Origin: Algoriphagus alkaliphilus
GTDB lineage: Bacteria > Bacteroidota > Bacteroidia > Cytophagales > Cyclobacteriaceae
NCBI RefSeq assembly: GCF_900103735.1
Contig: NZ_FMXE01000028.1
Span: 1 to 64,000 of the forward strand
Reading direction: 5' to 3'
DNA length: 64,000 nt
Positions 54,478-61,727 of this stretch are shown piece after piece. Below the pieces are notes generated by a model. The model searched no databases and was not told the DNA's origin. It saw only the letters and a program-made list of their open reading frames with translations. Position 1 is the stretch's first letter, and each line of letters begins with the position of its first letter. Made by a program: the position numbers and the translations under genes.

Positions 54478-54642
54478 TCAGGGTTTTTTAACTATTAAAT
54501 CCTCTATCTCATTGACGGGGATACCATGAAAATCAGCAAATTCCTGTATAGTAATTAGATGATGTTTTGCCTTCCCCAAACTCTCACGCACATGCTTCAA
54601 AATCTTATACGCATACGATCTGGAACGACCGGTGAAAATCAT
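54478..54642 (-). CDS. Small helix-turn-helix-like protein, start uncertain
   Basis: 54 aa from the ATG at 54640-54642: MIFTGRSRSYAYKILKHVRE, SLGKAKHHLITIQEFADFHG, IPVNEIEDLIVKKP. It resembles a common small Bacteroidota protein whose N-terminus pairs a TGKS/TGRS-type HTH with a second LITIxEFxxxxxIP helix pair, probably DNA-binding. The frame stays open upstream (NLNKRIIIYAQDI) to a TAG near 54691 with no standard start, so the true N-terminus may be eroded. It lies between the precursor terminator and the MauE-like gene. The stretch 54691-55002 shows nothing else. Confidence 0.5.
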   Translation of the reverse strand: MIFTGRSRSYAYKILKHVRESLGKAKHHLITIQEFADFHGIPVNEIEDLIVKKP

Positions 54643-55002
54643 AATATCCTGAGCATAGATAATTATTCTTTTGTTCAGGTTTGAAATGGTAAGGTTAGAC
54701 TAAGACAACGCTATAAAAATAGAGGTGCCCACCGGGTACAGTTATTCCGGAAAATTTATACTAACGGCTTGCAAGTGTTTGAATATAGTTAATAAAATAA
54801 AAAAACAAAAGAAAACTTAAAGTTTTTGGGGCCTTGGATATAGGAAGTTAAACTTCATAAATGAGGAGATGGATTATAGCAGGAAGTTGCTTATGATACT
54901 TTTTAGGCTATCTATGACAGTAAATCCACTGTCTGTGCAAATGACTTGGAATAGTATAGCGCTAAGATTGAGATTTGGGAATACATCCAAAGGAGAAAGA
55001 TC

Positions 55003-55503
55003 ATGAAGGGTACGGAAAGAATAACATCATCCATTTTGATATTGGTATTTGGTTTTACGGGATTTGAAAAGTTTATCCGCTTTGAATCCAGCCGGAAAGC
55101 TTTTCTCAATCAGCCCATGCCCAATGAATTGGAGGAAGTATTGGCCTATGCCGTGCCCGGAGTGGAGTTGCTACTCGCCCTGCTCCTGCTCTTTTCTGTG
55201 ACCCGATGGTGGGGATACCTGGGCAGTGTTTTATTGCTGACAGTATTTATCACCTATGTGGGACTGATCTGGGTGGGAGCTTTTCCGAGGGTTCCCTGCA
55301 ACTGTGCCGGGATTATAGACAGTATGGGTTGGGCAGCCCATTTCTGGATGAATCTGGGGTTGATTGGGGTGGCGGTGGTTGGGATGAGATTGGAACACTT
55401 CGACTCCGCTCAGTGCAAGAATTTCAAGATTGGAACATTGGAAGATTGGAACATTGGAAAATTGAAGAGGGAAAGGGGGACGAACGATGATATTAATAGT
55501 TAA
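55003..55503 (+). CDS. MauE/DoxX-like membrane protein with repeat-derived C-terminus
   Basis: 166 aa. Four membrane segments (ITSSILILVFGFTGFEKFI, VPGVELLLALLLLFSVT, LGSVLLLTVFITYVGLIWVG, WMNLGLIGVAVVGM) and the motif FPRVPCNCAGIIDSMGW, a CxC pair on the periplasmic side, fit the MauE group that supports thiol-disulfide exchange. A good ribosome site (AAAGGAG) precedes the ATG at 55003. After about residue 128 the sequence (HFDSAQCKNFKIGTLEDWNI, GKLKRERG) is translated 8-bp intergenic repeat (ATTGGAAC, ATTGGAAG), so the natural stop was probably lost. A role with the TlpA-like and DUF6520 proteins is inferred. Confidence 0.8.
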   Translation: MKGTERITSSILILVFGFTGFEKFIRFESSRKAFLNQPMPNELEEVLAYAVPGVELLLALLLLFSVTRWWGYLGSVLLLTVFITYVGLIWVGAFPRVPCNCAGIIDSMGWAAHFWMNLGLIGVAVVGMRLEHFDSAQCKNFKIGTLEDWNIGKLKRERGTNDDINS

Positions 55504-56115
55504 TTAGTTAATGATTATTTGTCAATTGTTAATTGTTCAGGGTTCATTGTTCAGGATTGAAAGTCTTTATGAAAGTAATGACCCAGAATGGGTCAAATTA
55601 TTCATAACCCCGGGTGTGAACCCGGGGAAAAGGATGTAATCCTGAACCAGCGCTGGTTTAGGAATTTTATTTGGAAAACGATGCTGATACCAGCGCAATG
55701 GGATGGTAAGTCGGATTGTAAATCCTATAATGGGATGATCGAGATTGCATCCTGATAACGGGAGCCGAACTAGGGACGTGAGTGCGGACACTCACGTCGG
55801 CGGAAATAGTTAATTAGTTAATGATTATTTGTCAATTGTTAATTGTTCAGGGTTCATTGTTCAGGATTGAAAGTCTTTATGAAAGTAATGACCCAGAATG
55901 GGTCAAATTATTCATAACCCCGGGTGTGAACCCGGGGAAAAGGATGTAATCCGGAACCAGCGCTGGTTTAGGAATTTTATTTGGAAAACGATGCTGATAC
56001 CAGCGCAATGGGATGGTAAGTCGGATTGTAAATCCTATAATGGGATGATCGAGATTGCATCCTGATAACGGGAGCCGAACTAGGGACGTGAGTGCGGACA
56101 CTCACGTCGGCGGAA
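55495..56115. repeat. 310-bp tandem duplication
   Basis: Two consecutive copies, about 55495-55804 and 55805-56115, differ at one position I could see (ATCCTGAACC versus ATCCGGAACC). Each contains CCCCGGGTGTGAACCCGGGG, CCAGCGCTGG, CCAGCGCAATGGGA and GACGTGAGTGCGGACACTCA plus CGTC hairpins, related in part to element E1. A 74-codon minus frame in each copy is a by-product. Confidence 0.95.
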
Positions 56116-56190
56116 GGTAAAAAAAGAAAAAAGGCCGAATACCTCGGCGCAGAAGTATGGTGGATAATGGGATGTGGATGCCGAGGAGGT
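56116..56190. repeat. Repeat E3, copy 2
   Basis: Same start (TAAAAAAAGAAAAAAGGCCG) and GATGCCGAGGAGG end as copy 1 at 47039, and again followed by an E2 copy. Confidence 0.8.
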
Positions 56191-56218
56191 ATTGAAAATC
56201 AGTCGGAGCTATAGTCCA

Positions 56219-56309
56219 AGGCAGTCTACCTTGCGGTAGATAGACCTACCTGGCGGCAGGCAAGTCTGAAGACTGCATTATTGTAGGCACAAGTTTGAAA
56301 ACTTGCGCC
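56219..56309. repeat. Composite palindromic repeat E2, copy 3
   Basis: GCAGTCTACCTTGCGGTAGA replaces the first arm, then GGCAAGTCTGAAGACTGC and ACAAGTTTGAAAACTTGCGC match copies 1 and 2. The following 56310-56693 holds no gene; an inverted CCCTTTTTT/AAAAAAAGGG pair (56659-56685) stands just before the DUF6520 start and may affect its translation. Confidence 0.85.
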
Positions 56310-56693
56310 AAGTTGGTCCCCAAGGACCAGAAAAAAAACTGAATGAAGAACGCTGAATAATGAATGTCGGATATGAAAAAATTGGAGCAGTGCGGTGGAA
56401 CACTGCTCCGCAGCCTAAAACTTGCAAGGGAAAGGCTGCAAACCCTTCGACTTCGCTCAGGGGCCGTGCTTGGAACTTAGACTTTGCTGTCAGTAAGTTG
56501 GGCCTTCCTGAGGCAGGCACACATGATGGCTAATAACTAACAATTGGAATTTATCCCTCGAAATGACCTGAATTCGAGGCAGGTCAATGCTGATAAATTC
56601 CTTTTTGGGCGATGCCGAAAACCCAGAACAGAGTAGGCATTCAATTCCAAACGGTTTACCCTTTTTTGATCTGTTAAAAAAAGGGATTGTATC

Positions 56694-56978
56694 ATGAATA
56701 AAATAATTAAACTGCTCCCCGCCCTCGCATTGGCGCTTGGAGCAACCCTGGCGATGGGTATGAATTTGCCAAACATAGTAGCGGAGCGAACCGCTACTAA
56801 AATCTGGACACCGGACCTTTCTGCGCCTGATGGCTACCGGGATGTGACCCATCTCGTCAACCAGAATCAGTATGAATGTGACTTGCAGTCTGTCGAATGT
56901 ATCGTGGAATTCTCCAACGATGACCCTGCAACGGGTATCAAGAATGTCCTTGATACCGGCGAATTCTCCCAGATGTAA
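56694..56978 (+). CDS. DUF6520-family exported peptide
   Basis: 94 aa. A signal-like N-terminus (MNKIIKLLPALALALGATLA) leads to a mature part of about 70 residues with the family pattern WTP...Y.DVT and NQYECDLQSVECIVEF (C62, C69), then TGIKNVLDTGEFSQM. DUF6520 proteins are small Bacteroidota exported peptides of unknown function. The two Cys residues may form a disulfide, which fits the neighbouring MauE-like and TlpA-like genes. AAAGGGA before the ATG could serve as ribosome site, partly hidden in a hairpin. It is convergent with susD, sharing a bidirectional terminator. Confidence 0.82.
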   Translation: MNKIIKLLPALALALGATLAMGMNLPNIVAERTATKIWTPDLSAPDGYRDVTHLVNQNQYECDLQSVECIVEFSNDDPATGIKNVLDTGEFSQM

Positions 56979-56986
56979 TCCAACTT

Positions 56987-57010
56987 ACCCAAGGCCAATC
57001 GGCCTTGGGT
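56987..57010. terminator. Bidirectional terminator between the DUF6520 and susD genes
   Basis: ACCCAAGGCC and GGCCTTGGGT form a perfect 10-bp stem with an AATC loop, followed on the + strand by ATTTATTATT. On the minus strand the T content is weaker. Confidence 0.75.
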
Positions 57011-57019
57011 ATTTATTAT

Positions 57020-58375
57020 TCAATTCCTTGGGTTTTGCTCGATTCCACTTTGTACTATTTCCTCAATGGGTATCGGAAATGAATACTTCGGAGATCCGGG
57101 TTCCAATCTATAGGTTTGGCCATTAATAGTTTTTTCCAAAGCAATCCTGCTTCCCTCAAACTGATTCAATCGTCGCAAATCAGACCATCTGATCCCTCTC
57201 CCTATGAGTTCCTTTTTCCGCTCTTCCAGTATCCTGTCAAGTAATTCCTGTCCGCTCAGCAAAACCGGTTTAAAGCTTACTTTTCTATATCTGAACTCAA
57301 GCAATTCATTCAAATATTTCAATGATTTTACTTCATTTCCGGTTCTGTAAAATCCCTCTGCGGCAATTAATTGAAGTTCACCAACACTGATCCCGCCAAA
57401 AAACTGGGTTGCTCCGGTTAAAAATTTGGAAAAGGTAAACCGATTCTGGCCTCTGTCAAGAAAGTATGCCTGCTTCCGTAAGTCACCTTGTTCATAGGAA
57501 CTCATGATTTTTGAATTCACAAATCCTTCAGGTGAACGCATAAAACCGGGTGTCAATAAAGCTGAATAGAAAATCATTTCCTGATTAAATGGCTGAAATG
57601 GCCTGGCCAAAGCGACATTTAGTGTATTGAAATCCAATCGTCCGGTGTAGCGTTGAAGCGTTTTTTCAGCATTTTGGGATGCCCCCTGAAAATCGAATAC
57701 ATCCAGTTGAACCTTTGCCAAAAGTCCCTGTGCCGCAGCTTTTGTAGGTCGGGTTTTCGGAAGTATATTTTCAGGGAGTAAAGCGAAAGCTAGATTCAGA
57801 TCATTGATCACCTGATCATAAGTTTCCTGCAGATTGGATCGCTTTGCAGGAGCGTTTATGTCTGAAACATCTCTGAGTACCAAACCAAGTTTGGAATCAT
57901 TTCCTCCTTCACGTTGATACGGTAAGGTAAATACCTGCAAGAGTTGATGGTAAGCATACGATCGAAGAAACAGGGCTGTGCCCCGTAAATGATCTGCTTC
58001 CTGCCCAGCTCCTGCATGGTATTTATCCAGAATTTCCAATGCCACATTCGCATAAAATACCTGGGTGTACATTCTTGCCCAATCTGCAACCGGCTGGTCC
58101 TCAAACGGATCATCTTCCCATAGATAAACCCCACGCTCATAAGGGGTGGCCAGGGCTGCGTAACCTGCGTCTGATAATATAAATTCATCAGAAGCCAGAT
58201 AAGGAATGGCCGTTTGGACATTGAACACCACGGTGTTGTCCAGGAGTGCCCGGACATCATTCAGCGTTTTGGGAACCACCAAACTTTGATCAGGCTTGGG
58301 TTCCAAAAACTCCTCACAGCCCAGCAAAAGAAAGAAGGTCGTGAGTAAAAGCGGGTATTTGATATATTTTTTCAT
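57020..58375 (-). CDS. SusD/RagB-family outer-membrane lipoprotein
   Basis: 451 aa. The lipoprotein signal (YPLLLTTFFLLLGC) is followed by EEFLEPKPDQSLVVPKTL, the usual SusD-like start. The TPR-containing body includes LRGTALFLRSYAYHQLLQVF, and the C-terminus has ILEERKKELIGRGIRWSDLR and YSFPIPIEEIVQSGIEQNP, both hallmark motifs. It forms the lid of the SusC transporter and binds the ligand at the cell surface. It is the third gene of a tlpA-susC-susD operon, separated from susC by 127 bases that can fold into a three-way junction. No glycan-degrading enzymes are nearby, so a peptide ligand is plausible. Confidence 0.94.
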   Translation of the reverse strand: MKKYIKYPLLLTTFFLLLGCEEFLEPKPDQSLVVPKTLNDVRALLDNTVVFNVQTAIPYLASDEFILSDAGYAALATPYERGVYLWEDDPFEDQPVADWARMYTQVFYANVALEILDKYHAGAGQEADHLRGTALFLRSYAYHQLLQVFTLPYQREGGNDSKLGLVLRDVSDINAPAKRSNLQETYDQVINDLNLAFALLPENILPKTRPTKAAAQGLLAKVQLDVFDFQGASQNAEKTLQRYTGRLDFNTLNVALARPFQPFNQEMIFYSALLTPGFMRSPEGFVNSKIMSSYEQGDLRKQAYFLDRGQNRFTFSKFLTGATQFFGGISVGELQLIAAEGFYRTGNEVKSLKYLNELLEFRYRKVSFKPVLLSGQELLDRILEERKKELIGRGIRWSDLRRLNQFEGSRIALEKTINGQTYRLEPGSPKYSFPIPIEEIVQSGIEQNPRN

Positions 58376-58502
58376 AGCTGTTTGATTAAATGAAAGGGAG
58401 TGCAGCCGATGAAAGCTGCACAGATGCCGGGATTTGAATTAAACCTGAGGGAACCACCCCTCTACTTATGAGGAAAGCTCCGGCACTCCCGATTTTTGTT
58501 AA
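58376..58502 (-). promoter_or_regulatory. Structured RNA candidate between susC and susD (three-way junction)
   Basis: Four helices can form together. P1: GGGAG (58396-58400) with CTCCC (58486-58490). P2: TGCAGC (58401-58406) with GCTGCA (58415-58420). P3: TGCCGG (58425-58430) with CCGGCA (58480-58485). P4: GAGGG (58447-58451) with CCCTC (58458-58462), inside P3. P1 abuts P2 and P3 directly, with only CAGA between P2 and P3. The transcript is the minus strand. It matches no riboswitch class I know and may tune the susC/susD ratio by processing or attenuation. Confidence 0.55.
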
Positions 58503-61500
58503 TTAAAACTCCAGATTTACACCCAGGGCCAGACTCCTTAGCGGACGGAAGGTTCCAAAGTCCGGATCCCAGTCAGTATCTGTGGCCTTCCAGATCATGG
58601 CGAGATTATTCGCGTAAAAGAAGATTTCGGCTCGCTGAAATGCTTTGGCCCAGCTTCTGTTTTGGGGAAGTTGATAGCCAAGACGGATATCCTGTAAGCG
58701 GACATGGTCGCCTTTTTCAACCAGAACGGAGCTGTTTCTATAGAATAAGTCTCTCAATGTATTCCTTGGAGAAGGCATGGAGGGTACCTGAGTAATTAAC
58801 TCGTCACCCGGATTTTTCCATCTCAGCGCATAATCGGAGTGTCCACCCCTACCCAAGAGTATCGGGTCATATTCGACAGAGGTTCTTTTGAAATAATATC
58901 CCAAGCGATAAGAGATATTTACAGATAAGCTGAATCCTCTTACTGTCAGGTTATTCCTCAGAGATCCAAAAAAGGAGGGTCTTGCAGGTCCATGGTAAAT
59001 GATATTGTCCAGTGTTGCTCCGGTTACAATAGCCCTGTAATCTTCCGATGGCTCGCCATCCAAAATTCCGACTGGTGCTCCCGTGTTCGGATTCAAGCCT
59101 TCCCAGGGTAAGGAATAAATCGCAAAAAGCGGTTTGCCCACTACAGGGAAATAGGTGCCTCCTAATCCCGATGCACCGTTGTTAAGAAGGTTTAATACAG
59201 GTACTTCATTTTTATAGTCCCGAACTTCTTCCCTGATTCCACTGAGCAGAAATACGGCGGACCAATTCCATGTACCCTTAAGGTTGAAACTCTCCAAGTT
59301 GAGGTCAAAACCTGTCGTATTGGTGGCAGCATTATTACCGGTAAACAGGGAAATTCCGGTGGAAGGCGCAAATGGTGCTATTCCGATCAGATCTATTCCG
59401 GCTTTTCTATAGACCTCCAGGGAACCGGACAAGGTTCCTGATTTATTTTCAAAGTCAAGGCCCCCGTTGATGATCTTGATCCGCTCCCAGCGAAGGTTTT
59501 CATTGGGTGGGTTTACGATTCTGGAATAGGGAATCTGGGTTATGGGGTTAAATGTGACCGTAGTTGCAGTGGTAAATGCGCTTAAACTCCGATCAATATT
59601 CCCATTGTAGCCGTAGGAGAGTCTCAACCTTACATAAGGCAAAGCATTCCAGTTGTAGAAACCCTCATCACTCAAAGTCCAGCCCAATCCTGCGGACCAT
59701 AAGGGCACTCCCTTTTGGTTGGCGGCCACTCCGAATAAGTTTGACGCATCTTTTCGCGCGCTCAGTGTCAACAGATATCTCTTTTGGTGGCTAAGGGCGG
59801 CATTGGCAAAAACAGAGGTAAAGCGGTCGGTTGTTTTGGATTGCCCATCCCTGTTTGGAATGAGGGATGCCGAAAACGGATTGTTGTATTGGGAAAACTG
59901 CCCTTGATAGTTGACAGGAAGTGAACTGTAAAATTCCGGATTGAACCCATAGTACCTACCCATTAAATTTACTGCAGCAAGGGATTTGATCTCGGTTCCT
60001 CCCAGCATAGTCAAATCCCATTTGTCAGCCCAGCTTTTTTGATAATCAAGCTGAATTCTTCCATTATGGCTGCCGGAATTGAAGTTAGACCAGTCATAAA
60101 TACTGCCTTTGGGAATCGGATAACTCAGCAAGCCGTTTGTAGCATTCAGTTGCGTAAAGGAGTTCACCAAATTGCGGACGAAAAAGCTTTCCTCAGCATA
60201 GATTGTCTCATTCGATGAACGGTTTTCCCAATACTGATATTGAACCGCTGCACTAAGTCCTTTCAGGATTTGATAATTGGCACCAAAATTAAGTCTCCAG
60301 TCATTGCGAACGGATTTTTGGGGAGACCTTCCGATTTCCTCCAGTGGCACATAAGTCCATTCCAAAAGCCCGCTTTCCAAAGCCTGACTTTTAAATCCTG
60401 CTCTCAGATCCCTTTCCACAGCCAATGGTGTTCCATTATCATCAGCAAGCCGAGCGTATGGATACATGTAGGATGCATTATTGAACTGAAGTGAATTCGG
60501 GTCAACTCCTGCTCCGGTACTAGTGGACTTTACGCCATAAAGTCCCGTTTGAATTTTTAGTCGATCATTCATCAGTGAAAAGTCATTCTTGATATTTAAG
60601 GAAATTCTCCTGTTCTCATCACCCACGACATTTTCCTGATTTTCGTCCAGCCCAAATCCAACGCGATAGGCATGCGACTTTCCTCCCCCGGCAATACCAA
60701 GGCTATATTGTTGATTTAGCTGATTTTGGTAAAGATATTTGTTGATATCCCTACGCAGATCATTCCTACTGAAGTTATCAATTATGCCATTTGCCTCAGC
60801 ACCTGAAATTTTACCGTCTCTGGCTAGGATCAAAGTTTCCACAACAGGACTCAGGACGGGTCTTGACGGGTTATTTTCTGTTGCATTGAAAAACCCCGTA
60901 TTGAAAAGCATCCGTTCCACGTCAATGTAATCTTCCGGACTGAGTAGGGGATTCCAAAAGGCATCGGGCGGTGCTACCCAGTTGGAATTGGCAGAAAAAC
61001 TCACCCGGGTAGGAAGATCCGGTTTTCCCGATTTGGTGGTGATTACAATTACCCCGTTTCCTGCCCTTGCTCCCCAAATGGAAGCAGCCGCAGCATCGCG
61101 CAAAACGGTAATAGATTCCACGTCATTCGGGTTAATGTCTTCCAAACTTCCGTCATAGGGAAAGTTGTCGATCACAATCAAGGGCTGGGAAAATCTCCCC
61201 AGCGTACTTCTGCCACGGATGGAAATGGGATCCCGCCCGACATCACCGGTCCGGTTAAGAATTAATCCCGAAGTCACATCCTCCAGTCTGTCAATCAGAT
61301 TGGTACTCACTCTTCGGGTGATCAATTCCCTGTCAACGGAGACAAAGGAGCCTGAGGCTCTACTTTTGGGAATTTCCTGGTATCCTGTCGCCAAAACTTG
61401 CACTTCTTCGAGTCCCAGTTCCAATGCGCTCATTTGTAGGGTAAGACTTGATTCAAGTGGAATTCTTAACTGAATTTTAAAGGTTGCATAGCCTAGAAAC

Positions 61501-61727
61501 TGAGCGGTCAGCACATAGGAACCGGGGCTAAGATCCAGATTGAATTCCCCGTTTTTGTCGGCTACGACAGTAATTCTCCCTGGTTCCGCTGTAATCATGG
61601 CTCCCGCCAAAGCTTGTCCTGAAGCGATGTCCACAACGCTCCCATTTACTGGGGAGGTGGTTTGCCCACAGATTTCATGTGCTCCTGTGTATAACAGGAC
61701 AGTGAATAATGCTACTAGTAATCTCAT
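58503..61727 (-). CDS. SusC/RagA-family TonB-dependent transporter
   Basis: 1074 aa. The signal peptide is followed by a CarboxypepD_reg-like domain (about 25-105, VNGSVVDIASGQALAGAMIT). The plug reads ISIRGRSTLGRFSQPLIVID, then NFPYDGSLEDINPNDVESIT, VLRDAAAASIWGARAGNGVI and VITTKSGK, all canonical SusC features. The barrel ends LRSLALGVNLEF. A TonB-dependent partner of SusD for import across the outer membrane. Its ATG overlaps the stop of the TlpA-like gene (ATGA), so they are translationally coupled. Confidence 0.95.
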   Translation of the reverse strand: MRLLVALFTVLLYTGAHEICGQTTSPVNGSVVDIASGQALAGAMITAEPGRITVVADKNGEFNLDLSPGSYVLTAQFLGYATFKIQLRIPLESSLTLQMSALELGLEEVQVLATGYQEIPKSRASGSFVSVDRELITRRVSTNLIDRLEDVTSGLILNRTGDVGRDPISIRGRSTLGRFSQPLIVIDNFPYDGSLEDINPNDVESITVLRDAAAASIWGARAGNGVIVITTKSGKPDLPTRVSFSANSNWVAPPDAFWNPLLSPEDYIDVERMLFNTGFFNATENNPSRPVLSPVVETLILARDGKISGAEANGIIDNFSRNDLRRDINKYLYQNQLNQQYSLGIAGGGKSHAYRVGFGLDENQENVVGDENRRISLNIKNDFSLMNDRLKIQTGLYGVKSTSTGAGVDPNSLQFNNASYMYPYARLADDNGTPLAVERDLRAGFKSQALESGLLEWTYVPLEEIGRSPQKSVRNDWRLNFGANYQILKGLSAAVQYQYWENRSSNETIYAEESFFVRNLVNSFTQLNATNGLLSYPIPKGSIYDWSNFNSGSHNGRIQLDYQKSWADKWDLTMLGGTEIKSLAAVNLMGRYYGFNPEFYSSLPVNYQGQFSQYNNPFSASLIPNRDGQSKTTDRFTSVFANAALSHQKRYLLTLSARKDASNLFGVAANQKGVPLWSAGLGWTLSDEGFYNWNALPYVRLRLSYGYNGNIDRSLSAFTTATTVTFNPITQIPYSRIVNPPNENLRWERIKIINGGLDFENKSGTLSGSLEVYRKAGIDLIGIAPFAPSTGISLFTGNNAATNTTGFDLNLESFNLKGTWNWSAVFLLSGIREEVRDYKNEVPVLNLLNNGASGLGGTYFPVVGKPLFAIYSLPWEGLNPNTGAPVGILDGEPSEDYRAIVTGATLDNIIYHGPARPSFFGSLRNNLTVRGFSLSVNISYRLGYYFKRTSVEYDPILLGRGGHSDYALRWKNPGDELITQVPSMPSPRNTLRDLFYRNSSVLVEKGDHVRLQDIRLGYQLPQNRSWAKAFQRAEIFFYANNLAMIWKATDTDWDPDFGTFRPLRSLALGVNLEF

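Noticed and set aside
55567..56101. Two identical 74-codon minus-strand frames
   Set aside because: Each lies wholly in the 310-bp duplicated repeat unit, and no start signal or family is seen.
58376..58502. RNase P RNA or a known riboswitch on the + strand (GAGGAAAGCTCCGG resembles a conserved RNase P block)
   Set aside because: Only one short block resembles RNase P, the rest of the 350-base RNA is absent, and the region is transcribed from the other strand.
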